Below, in pieces: positions 23,311 to 34,479 of a stretch of 64,000 bases of DNA (positions are counted from its first letter, which is position 1; each line of letters starts with the position of its first letter). The position numbers and the translations under genes were made by a program. The notes under the pieces are model-generated. The model saw only the letters and a list, made by a program, of their open reading frames with translations. It did not search any database and was not told the origin of the DNA. The stretch is from assembly GCA_031002005.1 (NCBI GenBank), contig JARYHS010008074.1, positions 353,548,932 through 353,612,931 of the forward strand, read 5' to 3'. The stretch comes from Vandiemenella viatica (taxonomy: Eukaryota; Arthropoda; Insecta; Orthoptera; Morabidae).

Positions 23311-23968
23311 GCAATGCGAGACAAATCGTAGGTATCCTTGAAATTCCGTAAGTGTACACTTTTTTACGTTATATTGATCCCTCAGGGGTGATTCGCAGTC
23401 AGTGTGTTTGTGATCTGCAGTAGTAATACTATAAATGCGCATTATATTTATGTATAATTTGTTAATAAATATCGTTTAGAGAAAAAAACGTATTATTTAG
23501 TGTAGCAGTGGATTTTCTATGTACTATTACTTTGTGTCTGCTTAAATGTTTCTGGCACCAGTTTATTTTGCCTTCTTTTTTGACATATCTTGCGGGCGTA
23601 AACTGGCCTAAGTTGTAGCTCTAGCAGAGCACGAGCAGCAAAAGTTATTAGAACCCAAGAATCGAATGATCATACTGAAGAAAGAAGAAAATGTGAAATA
23701 AAGCTGCCCTTAGTTAACACGTCCAACCCTCCCCCCCCCCCCCCCCGTCCCCTCACCTTCGTTTGTTTTTCTATTTTTAAATATGTTGGAAATTGATTCT
23801 CTTCAAGAGACAGGTTCGATGGTAGAATGATATAGTGATGGATTTCTTGCCATATTATACCGACTCGGTGTTGTTTCTGACCAATCCTTCGTTACCAACA
23901 ACTTTCTATATTCAATTCTGGCAAAGAAATTCTTAATCCACGCTTACGAAGTCGCGGGTATCAGCTAG

Positions 23969-24600
23969 TCTCCAATCAATTAAGAATTTTGAAACCTTTT
24001 CTACTACCTGTCCAATGTGTTCTGCCCAGTTAAGTTTATTATCTAATGTTATACCGAGGTGTCAACAATCGATTTCTTCCCCACCTTATAATCATAATCA
24101 ACCTTTAGTTTCTTTATCTGTGCATCTAATAAGTTAACTCTTCTTGGCATTTACCTTTATTTAATATTGACCTACTTAGCTAGTTATCATGTACAGCAAC
24201 CTGCAGCGCTTCAGTGTATTCTCTATTTTTGATCCTACTATATACCATTATGCCATCTGCAAACAACCTAACTTCTGACTGTAAACTGTCAATATAATTA
24301 TTCATTAGATCTTTAGTCCGCTAACTTAGATTCGCATATTTTCTCGGTTTTAAGAACAGTTTCGTTTCTCATGTGGTTGTATATCAGCCTCTCCATTACT
24401 TTACATACCACTGATATCAAATTGATTGGTCTGTAGTTTCCGTCCCTATTTGTCACTCCTTTTTATGGATTGGTACTATTATTACACTTTTGCCTCCTCT
24501 AGTTACACTGGTTGTCAAGGTTTGCTTCACAAGAATTCTTATTAGTGAATCTAGTGCATTTTTTCATACTGAATTCAGATTTGTAGTCAGAATTTTTCCA
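23969..24600 (-). pseudogene. LINE family A, RT middle part (resumes after Helitron)
   Basis: This continues the LINE broken at 22064. Minus-strand frames give the region before the C-terminus (linker around 24040) and then, at 24350-24530, blocks such as PIHKKGVTNR and NLISVVCKVMERLIYNHM, an RT fingers/palm segment. It then fades near 24600, where the unknown-function element begins, and resumes at 26750. Confidence 0.75.
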
Positions 24601-24923
24601 TCAGGCAAAGTTTTTTTGTGACAGCTATTTTTTTAAATTTAATTTTTGCATTATCTTAGATCTGTCGTAGGATCCTTTATTATTTATTGCGATTTTAATC
24701 AAGCCGTATTTAATGAAATTATATGTAATATCATGCTGAAGCACCAAAAGACATGACTGTGAAGGTTTATCCATGTTTTGCCATGCGCAGGCCTGTTAAT
24801 CTGGCATTGTGACGTGTCATTGTTGAGCTGACTGTGAGCTTGTTAGCACGAATTACACTAGTGAAATATTTCCTTCCTTTCTGTTTAGAAATGTATTGTG
24901 TTGTAGAGTTTTCTTTCTTCACT

Positions 24924-26571
24924 ATGCCACGAAAGTGTCTAAATCATGCAGATAATTGAGCTGACGTTCAAGTCTCAGAGGCGAAATTTTGCACGACTTG
25001 TTAATCAGTGTTATAAACTTTACTTTGGTTGCCAATTCGGTGATTTTGACAAGAGCTTAGTACCAAATCTATGCTGTGTTTCATGAGTTAGACTTTACTG
25101 GATGGAAAAAAGGTACACATCTTATGCCATTTGCAATTTCCATTATTTGGAGGGAACCGAAGGATCATCTAAGTGAGTATTGTTTTTGTATAACTAATAT
25201 TAAACGAATCACTTCTAAATCAAAATATACAGTGAAGTATCCAAATTTTCCGTCTGCAATGTGACCTGTCTTACACAATGGAGATTTCCCTGCACCAGTA
25301 TATGCTGATAAGACCTTAACTAGTTGCGTAAAATCTTCTCGAGCTTTCCAACGGGATAGCGCGTCAGTAAGATGCGACGTTTCGGATCCTGCCTTTGGCT
25401 CAATCTTTAGGCGAAGTTACTCTGATTCTGAGCTAGGAAAAACTGAAAATAGATGATCGTGATTACAGCTGTTCATCAGAACCATACTTTCCCAATCAAC
25501 AAGACCTTAATGATCTGATTCAGAATTTAAACTTATCTAAACAGCCAGCTGAAGCTTTCACTTCCAGCCTCAAAGACTGGCATCTACTCCAAAAAGATGT
25601 AATAATATATATTTATCGTAGTCACCATAATGATTTTAAAGGCTGCTTTTCTGAAGATATTTGTTCTGTTATGGAAACCCTTGGTGATCATCACCAGCCA
25701 GATGAGTGGCGATTGTTCATAGACCCATCTAAAGTTAGTTTGTAGGCGGTCCTGCTACATATTGGCAATGAAATTCCATCAATACGCGTAGTGCATGCCG
25801 CTGATATGAAATAGACATATAAAACTAATTTTAGAAAAAATACGATATAAAAATATAAATAGTATATCTGCGACGACTTAAGGGTCATTGATTTATTGCT
25901 TGTTTTGCAATCTGGGTTCACCAAATTTTGTGAATGGGACAGCAGAGATAGAAAGTTTCACTATGTTATAACATCCATGGAGGAAGGCCCTCCATGATAA
26001 CATCATGGCCCAAACGTGAACATCTTATCCCTGGCCAGAAAAAAAAGTATCACAAGTCCCTTTAGTGAATCCAGAAATAATAAATTTGTCTCCACTGCAT
26101 ATTAAATCAGAACTAATGAAAATTTTCGTAAAGCTATGGACAAACTTTCGGATGGATTCTTGTACTTGAAATCGAAATTTCAGTGATGCTAAACTGAAGG
26201 AAGAAATTTTTATAAGATCACAAATGCGGTCATAAATGGCTGATGAACATTTTGAAGGACTGTTAAATCCACTAGAAAAAGCAACCTGGCAGTCTTTCAA
26301 AATGGTATGTTTCAATTTTATTGGAAACCGTAAAACTTAATGCTTGATCTTCTGCATTTTTATGAAGCTATGGGGTGCAATATGTCCTAGAAAATATTGG
26401 GACTGTCAGTGATGAGTACGGTGAGCGTTTTCATCAGCAAACTTCTACAGTGGAAAAGAGGGAGCAAAGTAACTGGAGTTCTAGTATGCTGGCTGATTTC
26501 TGTTGGACCAAGAAGAGAATTGTTCCAGATGCAAAATATGCGCAAAAATCACTATCTACCAGTTTCTAGGT
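24924..26571 (+). pseudogene. Multi-copy arthropod protein of unknown function, broken copy
   Basis: Frames from the ATG at 24924 (MPRKCLNHADN) through 25076-25264 (MPFAISIIWREPKDH, then KYTVKYPNFPSAM) to 25480-25735 (LNDLIQNLNLSKQPAEAF, DEWRLFIDPSK) and 26375-26569 (VSDEYGERFHQQ, MLADFCWTKKRIVPDAKY) follow in order a roughly 550-residue protein. I recognise it as a highly repeated uncharacterised ORF in insect and spider genomes. Its function is not known to me; its copy number suggests it belongs to a mobile element. It contains a C-x2-C pair near its start in intact relatives; here stops and frameshifts abound. It interrupts a family A LINE. Confidence 0.72.
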
Positions 26572-26749
26572 AAGTCAAAATGAATAATATAACATTTATA
26601 GTTGGATTGTTATTTACTGCTTTTATTAAAAATTATTTGAAAAAATCAAATGAATATTAAAAAAAACCTCCTGCCTAGGGAGGAAAAACAAAAATGATAT
26701 TGAATTCTCATGCTTTTGTTCTTGCGAAAAGAAAAACATTATTTTTGTA

Positions 26750-27857
26750 GACCAGTGTTATCAGCAAGAATCCAGACTCAATCTAAGTAATGGTTCAAAG
26801 TAAGGTACAGTGTCACATCCCATTATTTTTAGGATATCTGTGGTAATATAGTCTACACCAGTCCCTTCCCTTTCTTAGCTCCTTCATAATATTATCAGCA
26901 TGAGTTTTAATTTTTCAGTCTGATCATTTGTAATTGTGCCGATAAGCTTATTCTATCATTTGCACCCTCTCATTTCTGAATCGTAGTCCCTAATGGTATT
27001 ATCAAACAATTTACTTGGTATCTCTGCTTTCACTTTCTTCAGTTTCCTGACACAGCCATAGAAATTTCTAGATGAATCTTTTAGCAGTTCCCCTGCACCA
27101 TTAATAATAATCATAGATATATGTCTAACTCCCTTCTTTGCTTCCATTAATTCCTTGCTTAGCTTTATCTAGTGCTCCCTGTTGCCATGATATTTTTTTT
27201 TTATCTCTGTTGTGTTCTCATCTTATCATCTTCTTTAACCTCTTTCCCTGTTATAATATGAAGGATCTTTACTATTCTTAAATTTTTATGTGTCGTAGAA
27301 ATTTCTTCTCCCATTCTTAATATCTCCTTGAAGTTTTCCCACTTCGACTCCATCGTACTTGTGCATTCATTCCTTATACTCAACCTTTTGCAGAAATATT
27401 TCTTCATTTCTGAATCATATGCCTTTTTATAACTATACCTATTACCACCTTCAATATTTGTCACTGGTTTATTTCCGATGTCCACTATAACTGCTTCATA
27501 ATCATTTATTCATTCAGTTATTTGAAACCCCACAAGATTATCATCAAGCTTTACTAGGAATATATGCAACATGTTGGTTCCCTCGTGCACTGCTCTACAA
27601 CTCCTCATAAGTTATTTAAAAATTTCTGTTTCCTTGTGTAAGTAATCTTACTTCCACCAGTAAACACCTCGTAAATTTAAATACCGACCAATAATGACCA
27701 TTCTACGCTCACTTCTAAACTCTGAATATTTATTTAATTTCTCCCCATGAGCCTTATCTTCTTCATTCATCCTTCCATTGCGATAGGCAGATGACACCCT
27801 CATTTTTTTGAATTTTAACACCGTATGGATTTACCCCTAACAGCTCATTGCTATGAT
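26750..27857 (-). pseudogene. LINE family A, endonuclease C-terminus to RT start
   Basis: Minus-strand frames give, N to C, a piece of the APE endonuclease (27850-27500, with a GVALL-like block), then VDIGNKPVTNIEG (27485) and the linker with KWENFKEILRMGEE. The RT lead-in follows, with IPSKLFDNTIRDYDSEM (27025) and DYITTDILKIMG near 26845. It is the 5' continuation of the LINE at 23969-24600. At 27857 it is cut by the Tc1/mariner-like element at a TA. Confidence 0.78.
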
Positions 27858-27858
27858 C

Positions 27859-29100
27859 TACAGGGTGTCCTGAAGAGGACTCCCTGATTTCAAAATTAAA
27901 TATCTCGAAAACAAAGATCGATGCAGGAATGCATTAAACGGTATGTTTATCGTGACAGCTGTAAGAAGTGTATACAGCAGTTTGAAATAATAGTTACAAA
28001 AGCTGCTAACAGATGGCGCTGTAATCGCCATACGTAATGCCTAAATATTGATCCGAAGCTCAGGGCGATCAGTTCCACCATTGAAACGTGAAAGGAGGTT
28101 AGCGTACCGAAGGAAGAGTTTAAAACCATGTACACCATTGAACAACGCGTTTTTCTGGTGCTAGAGTACCACAGGATAGAAGAGAGTCCTACAGCAACAC
28201 GGCGAAGTTTTCAAGCACGATTTAATGTTCCAAAGGACCCGATGCGAAAACCATTCGAACGCTCTTCGCAAAATTTCAACGAACAGGCAGCGTAACTGAT
28301 GATCTAGTGGGGCATGTTGGCCGCAAGCCAACCGCAGTTACGCCTGAAAATATCGCCACAGTGTCTGGAATTATTCAGCGAAATCCAATGTCATCCGTCC
28401 GTAGAATTGCATCGGAGACTGGTTTGAAGCGTTCCAGCACGCAGAAAATACTGCGAAAGAGCCTACACAAGTTTCCATTCAAAATTCAAACGCACCAGAC
28501 CATACCCGGACGAGCTGTGCAACAAAGGGTTGCCTTTGCTACTCAGATGCTCACAATGATTGACAGTGAAGGATTTGATGTTGGCTGCATCTGGTTAACA
28601 GATGAAGCACATTTCCACCTGAATGGCTACGTGAATAAGCAGAACTGACGATTTAGGGGTTCCGAAAAGCCATATTGGTGTGAAGCGAAACCCCTGTATT
28701 CTCCTAAAGTTACTGTGTGGGCTGCAGTATGCAGCAGAGGCATTGTTGTCCCTTTTTTCATTCGAGAAACGGTCACTGGTGCACGTTACGTTGCAATTTT
28801 GGAACAATTTGTCGCCACACAGCAAGCGTTAGACGATCGACCAGGTACTGAATGGTTTATGCAAGATGGGGCCGACCACATCGGACCGAACAAGTGTTTC
28901 GCTTTCTTGAGGAATACTTCGGGAATCGACTCATTGCTTTGGGATATCCCGAATTTACTGGTGCAGGCATGGATTGGCCACCATATTCGCCGGATGTGAC
29001 TCCCTGTGACTTTTTTTTTGTGGGGCACAGTGAAAGACATGGTCTACCCGAAACATCCCACCACGCTGGACGAGCTGGAATCGGCGATGAAAGAGCTATA
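27859..29100 (+). pseudogene. Tc1/mariner-superfamily transposase and element, broken
   Basis: The left terminus CAGGGTGTCCTGAAGAGG follows a TA (27857-27858), the target used by this superfamily. The transposase starts at 28128 (MYTIEQRVFLVLEYHR) with a helix-turn-helix region (TGLKRSSTQKILRKSL, about 28420). DDE/D motifs follow: TDEAHFHLNGYVNKQN (Asp at 28601), MQDGAD (Asp at 28865) and WPPYSPDVTPCDFF (Asp at 28993, about 42 codons later). It resembles insect Tc1/mariner relatives with a DUF4817-type N-terminus. A stop after NKQN (28646), a frameshift between the second and third Asp and another near 28250 make it inactive. The right end is lost in an A/T-rich run near 29100. Confidence 0.88.
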
Positions 29101-29194
29101 TATTTATTTATTTATTTTTAATATGTTTACCCTAATTTATGTAATCACTATATCAAGATTATTATTTTTTTTATATTAAGCTATTGAGAAGACT

Positions 29195-30700
29195 GCCATT
29201 TAATTAAATTGCAATGGAGTGCAGGTTCTGGAAATTTTATCTTTAAATTCTTTAAAGCTTTTAGTAAATTATTCATCATTTCTCTTGGTAACTTATTCCA
29301 ATCCCTGACACCCTTACCAAAAAAAGAGAATCATCCTACACCCTTTTGCCTGAAATTGAGTGCCAGCTTGTTGTCATGGTCATCTTTTCCCTTCCATGCA
29401 TTACGTTTAGTTCTTACACCATTATTTTCCCATTACTCATCACCAATATAGGACTTGTACACTTCCATGAACCTCTTCACCCTCCTCCTGTCTTGCAATG
29501 AATCCCATTCCAGCTCTTTTATCATACCTGTAACTGATTGCATTCTGTGGTAATTTCCACAAACAAATCTAGCAGGCCTTTTTAGTACACTCTCTAATTC
29601 TTGTATTTGATGCTCAAAATGTGGGTCCCATACTACAATACCATTGTCAAGCAATGGTCTGACCAAAGTTTTGTAACCCATTTCCTTTACTTCTCTCGTG
29701 CATCCCCTCATCACTCTATCCAACAAGTGCAGAATTTTGAAACCTTTTCTTACTACCTGACCAATGTGTCATGCCCAGTTATGTTCGTTATCAAATGTAA
29801 AGCCAAGATATTTACACGTCAAGTCTTCAACAAGCAATTCTTTCCCCACCGTATAATCATAATCAACCTTTAGTTTTTATTTGTGTAGGTATCTAATATC
29901 CTGTCTCTTAATCAACCCAATTATCCATCAGAATAATGAATAGCAATGAACCCAATACACTACCGTGGGACTCCCATTTAAACTTCCACTTCTTCTGATA
30001 CTGCATATTCTACGCTAACTTTGTTTTCTACCTTTTAAAAATTCTACTATCCAGCAAATCACTTTCTCATCCACTCCAATAGTTCTTACCCTATATTCTA
30101 CCATTTATGGCTTACTCTGTCAAACGGCTTCAACAGATCTAGTGCTACACTATCAATTTGGTTTCCCTTGTCCATTTCATCTAAAATATCTTACATATAT
30201 CCCACCAACTGTTATTCACATACATATCCTCGCTTAAAGCCATGTTGCCTACTTGAAAACCAATTACGTTCCTCACATATATTTCTGATGTGGTTGCATT
30301 TCAATCTTTCCATTAATTTACCTACCACTGATGTCAAACTGATTGGCCTATAATTTTTGACTCTATTTCTCAACCCTGCTTTATGTACCAGCTTTACTTT
30401 TCCAGTCCCGTGGTAAGCAGCAAGTATCCAGACTCAGTTTAAATAATATTTCAAGATAAGATACAATGTCACTCCAGCTATCTTTAAGATATCTGTAGTA
30501 ATATTATCTAAACCTACCCCTTTATGTTTTTTCAGCTTTCTTTTTTCCTTTGTAATGTACTCTGTATGAATTACAAATTTTTTTATCTGTTCATTTCTAA
30601 TCGTGTTGTTAAGCTTGTTCTCCGAATTAGATCATGCCGTTTCTGATTCATTCTCCCTAATGCTCTCACTAAACCAATACCTCATTTTGGCACAACTCTT
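29195..30700 (-). pseudogene. LINE family A, RT to 3' end
   Basis: On the minus strand, 30660-29195 covers the RT lead-in, the YRPI-type and catalytic regions in decayed form, and then a 97-codon open stretch (29726-29433). That stretch has MRGCTREVKEMGYKTLVRPL, HFEHQIQELESVLKRPARFV and IKELEWDSLQDRRRVKRF. The 3' UTR is internally deleted (from GCAATGGAGTGCAGGTTCTG straight into the ORF end) and ends in TTTAATTAAATTG. It abuts the truncated right end of the Tc1/mariner-like element. Confidence 0.85.
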
Positions 30701-30974
30701 GTTTGTCTTTATGGAAGGAACATTTTGTACATGTTCTTTGTACTAATATTGTGTCCTATTCGTGTGATCTCAATCAAAATTTTATTATTGCTTATAAAAG
30801 TAAATGATTTGTTTCTCTATTAAGTAGTAATATTAAAAGTTGACAACTCCCTCAGAACCTTAATCTTTTTGCGTAGTCACTAACTTGAGTTTTGATATTT
30901 ATTTTAAATACTGTTTAATGATTTTGTATTGCTTTATTATGTAGCCTAAATAGTTGTGTTTATTATTTTGTGTG

Positions 30975-31270
30975 AACATTGCTGCAGAGCGCAATTAGTA
31001 ACTGATATCATAATTGAACCAAATTGGGGCACATTGGAAGACAGCAGAGGGTTCAAGAGAGTACAGGGAGTGAACAAAGTATGAGGTGTTGAAAGATATT
31101 GGTGAAAGAATATAGAGTAAAGCATGGAAGGGAAAATATGACCATGACCACAAGCTGGCACTTAATTTCTGTAAAATTTTCTTTCGCAAATAAGGGATCA
31201 GAGATTGGAATAAATTACCAAGGTAAATGATGATCAATTTACCAAAAATGCTCACTGAATTTAAAATTAA
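30975..31270 (+). pseudogene. LINE family A, decayed 3' coding end
   Basis: Plus-strand remnants of the ORF2 C-terminus (TLEDSRGFKRVQG near 31035, then an SMEGKI-type block) and of the IRDQRLE 3' part. Heavily mutated, with no tail visible. Confidence 0.7.
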
Positions 31271-31274
31271 ATCT

Positions 31275-31685
31275 GTAAGTAGCTTCTTATCAAAATATGC
31301 TTGTCCTTAAGGTACTTGTTATAAATTATTATACAATAATTTCTGTAACAACTTATTTCTGAGATTTTATAATTTTTGTACAACAGAAAAAAGAGGTAAC
31401 TGTAAATACGATAAATACTCTATATTGTAAACCACAATTGTTTTAATTGGTCATCTAAGTTGTGAAAAACTGTAAATAAAAGGTGATGCAGTTTTTAATA
31501 CCTAACTGTGTTTCAAGCATTCATAAAAGAAATTGGAACTGAAGTAACTTAAATTTTTCTTTTTATAAAGGCTCATATACAATTAAAAACCTAAAGTTTA
31601 AAATGTTAGAAACAGTGGTGGAAATCAAACTGCATTTTGTTTGAAGTTACAAACGCTGAAAACAATGTAAAATATCTTATTTGCA
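31275..31685. other. No gene recognised
   Basis: AT-rich spacer between a LINE remnant and a transposase remnant; nothing supported on either strand. Confidence 0.5.
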
Positions 31686-31689
31686 AGAG

Positions 31690-32150
31690 GACGTGTACGT
31701 TGGCACTGCTTGGGGCAAAATAGCATATATTTTTTTAGCTTTTCCTATCACTTTTTTCACCACAATATGCAGATTTGCGATAACCCTGCTAGTCATTTGG
31801 ACCTTATGACACTCTGAAAGGTATAATGTTAAGAGTGGCTCCTTTGGCTTCCAACAAATTAAAAACCCTTGTCAATAACAATAAAATGTCCTCCTTTTAA
31901 ATGAAAGCCTTATAACTCTACCATTTGAGGATCAGATGTTGCTCCACCATATAAATGGGAAGAATATAAAGCTACTCCAAACTCACTAATACCTACAAGT
32001 TCTTTGAAAGTATGAATTCCTTTCTAATGTGAGTATGTGCCTTGAGCAAGTTCAGGGTAATCACTACTTCGTATTGGAATCTCAGTACGATCAATAACAA
32101 TGTTTTATTCTCCATCCACCTTTTTGTACATTGCCTAAAAATTTAATTCT
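31690..32150 (-). pseudogene. IS4EU/Harbinger-type DDE transposase remnant (DDE_Tnp_4)
   Basis: On the minus strand, 32110-31830 reads IVIDRTEIPI (first acidic block), YPELAQGTYSH, HTFKELVGISEFGVALYSSH, LYGGATSDPQMVEL, then GGHFIVIDKGF (second Asp). This order is the signature of DDE_Tnp_4 transposases (ISL2EU/IS4EU and PIF-Harbinger relatives). Four or more stops are present and the last acidic residue is not identifiable. A 126-codon frame just upstream on the same strand (32838-32458) has no recognisable motif and may be the decayed N-terminus or chance. Confidence 0.72.
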
Positions 32151-33074
32151 TTGAAAGCATTATACACACAGGTAGAACAGTTAACCAAAAAGTTAACCTC
32201 GTTATTGTTAATCCACTACTTAAAAAGTTAACTTCTATAATCATTAAAGCGTTACATTTTTGCAAAATTAGTGCAAGTTAAAGGTAGCCATTAAAAGTCA
32301 ACCATCCAAGAGTGGAACAGATGCTTATGTGTTGTAATAGGTATTACTGCAAGCAATATCAAGGTGCTATGTACCATGAAGTGAATCAATAATACATCTA
32401 CCAAATGTCGTTCTGGAAATTGAGTTTTCACCAGCTTCTCAAACGTATCCGGATTCTTCAGCATGTAGTGGGAATCTTGTTGGCAACGAAAAGGATTGCA
32501 GTACACTCGTCCACATCAGCTTGTAATACGATGGTACCGGTAGCTTTGATACCAAAATGTTTGTTGAGGTAAACTTTTATTAGCAGATTGCAATGAAAAC
32601 AAATCAATCCTGCTGCTATATATATCAGAAGAAGCAACAGCACTTGAAGGCTTTGAATTATTTTTCTTTTTTCCCAATGTGTTGGCTCTGTTTTTACTTT
32701 TTCTTCAAACATCTCATACCTATTTTGATATATGCAAAGGCTAGATATGTGTGCCTTGATTGTATAAAGTTTAGGAAAACACAGTTTGAATGAATAAATC
32801 AACTGTTTCAGATCTAGATTTAAGTGCAACATAAACACATAAATGTGGCCTAGGATTTTTTAATATTCTAGTTGCTGTTGTTAGCATTGTTGCTTTCCAC
32901 TAACTGATTGAAGAGCTAAAGTTTCACTTACATAATCATCTATCGAATATCAAGATTAACTTATTTCACTAACGAATACCAAACCAGTTCCAACTAAACA
33001 AGATAACTTTCAAAACCTTCTTTCCTAGTATAAAATAGCATGGTAGCAGTAATGGCAAAAAGAACTAGGAAATA

Positions 33075-33255
33075 AAATTCAAATACCCGTCCGGCATTGA
33101 GATCTCCGATTTAAAACTGTTGTCTCAAACTGTTTCCAGGTGAACGCCAGGATGACTGCTGCAAGAAGCAATGGCTGCATTTGTTACTGTTCTTGTCCCG
33201 AAATCTCCTCCGTCATTAGTAAGCTCGACGGCAACGAAGCGTAAAGCCATAAGAA
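33075..33255 (+). repeat. tRNA-derived SINE, family S2 (diverged, 5' truncated)
   Basis: It shares with 37500-37725 and 51965-52175 the order CCCGTCCGGCATTGAGAT, a gap, TTTCCAGGTGAACGCCAGGA, GTTCTTGTCCCGAAATC, and the end AACGAAGCGTAAAGCCATAA. Confidence 0.68.
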
Positions 33256-33660
33256 TTAAGAATAGTTAAAGTATAAAACAGAAGAGCGTATGTGCGTTTT
33301 AAAGAGGAGAAATTATATTTTTAACATACTATCAATCCACATCACCATAACTGAAATCTTAAATGTGGAGAAAGTTCTTTCTTTGTAGTAAAAATAATGT
33401 ACTTCATAGAAGGCAGATCCTTCATTCGTCCTTCACGAAACCACATTACAGCCCAATATACTTTTTATTGACATCTCAATAATATAATTTGGTTAGTTTA
33501 AAAATATTATTCGTTATTGGGTCGGTTCAGCAGTCATAGAAAATTCTCATTCCTTTTATTTGTAGCGCTCATTGTATGTAGCATTTAACATTAATTTACA
33601 GACCGAAACGGTAGTTATAACATACCGTTATCATTTTGTAAGCGATTCCAACCTAGTAGT

Positions 33661-33897
33661 CAGGGGGGGGGGGGCTAGGGGGCTCAACCCCCCCAAAAGC
33701 ATCTAGTCCACCCCGACATTGTATTTTTGGAGACTTTTTTTTTTTTAGCTTTACGGATTCGAGGCCCGAGGAGGCTATAAAGACTACCCCATGGCCGACT
33801 CAAGCCCCCCCCCCCAAAAAAAACAAAATCCACTGAAGGCAAGCCCTCTGAAACAAAATTCTCTCAAGCCAACCCCCCCCCCCCTGGATCCGCCCTG
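33661..33897. mobile_element. 237-bp hAT-type MITE with perfect 8-bp target duplication
   Basis: The element starts CAGGGGGGGGGGG and ends GGATCCGCCCTG. It is flanked by CTAGTAGT on both sides (33653-33660 and 33898-33905). The interior holds several long C or G tracts and the inverted block GGGGGCTCAACCCCCC. The G/C-rich composition contrasts sharply with the surroundings. Confidence 0.85.
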
Positions 33898-34035
33898 CTA
33901 GTAGTATTCCTGTCAAAACATTTAACAGTTACCAAATTTCTATTTTACATTATCTAGTCAAGATTCCAATGAAGGAAGATGTAAATCCATCTTGGGTATG
34001 ACGAGAGAGATGTCCGAAGTCAAAATGAAACGAAA

Positions 34036-34475
34036 TATACAGGCGAGTTGCACTATAGGACTATTTAATCGTTACGCTAAAATCGATTGAAATTACTTGC
34101 TTTACGTGTCCCATATAAGTATCATAGATAACGTTTATTCGATGTCAACACACGGCAGTATAGAAAATATTTATCGACAAGACAGGTCATAAAATAGTAA
34201 ACATGCTAATAATTTTTTTTTCACTTTTGCACCAAGTAGTACAATTACTTAACAGTTCTGAGACTTAAAAGCTTTCATTGGGAAGCAAACCTACCGGGAG
34301 CGTGGTTTGTTTGGTTTGCGTCCTGGGAGTACGGGCGAGTTGCGTTATAGGTACATTTAATCGTTAAGCTAAAATAGATCGAAATTACTTGCTTTTCGTG
34401 TCCCATATGAGTATCATAGAAACCTGGGGTAAATAACGTTTATTCTAAGTCAACACACGGCAGTATGGAAAAACA
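34036..34475 (+). repeat. Pair of direct repeats, about 130-140 bp each, 292 bp apart
   Basis: Copy one (34036-34168) and copy two (34331-34474) share GCGAGTTGC, TATTTAATCGTTA, CGAAATTACTTGCTTT-type text, GTGTCCCATAT and TCAACACACGGCAGTATG. Copy two has a 12-base insertion (AACCTGGGGTAA). No coding sequence lies between them. Confidence 0.85.
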
Positions 34476-34479
34476 AAAT

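Larger units (their letters stand above)
22065..23968 (+). mobile_element. Complete 1.9-kb non-autonomous Helitron inserted in a LINE
   Basis: The 5' end is TCTATATATATAAATATG and the 3' end is GAAGTCGCGGGTATCAGCTAG. TC...CTAG termini and insertion exactly between A (22064) and T (23969) of the interrupted LINE, without target duplication, fit Helitron transposition. A GTTTGTTTGTTTG stretch and a block ending in CTGTCTACATTTAGTTGAAA follow the 5' end, and the block also recurs in the array at 37945-40115. Its interior holds a LINE 3' fragment (22345-23155), a SINE (23155-23310) and a C tract near 23732. No Rep/helicase is present, so it needs a partner element. Confidence 0.85.

Noticed and set aside
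32458..32838. 126-codon minus-strand frame with a possible membrane segment
   Set aside because: No family recognised; the hydrophobic run comes from AT-rich codons. It may be the decayed N-terminus of the nearby DDE transposase, but that cannot be shown.
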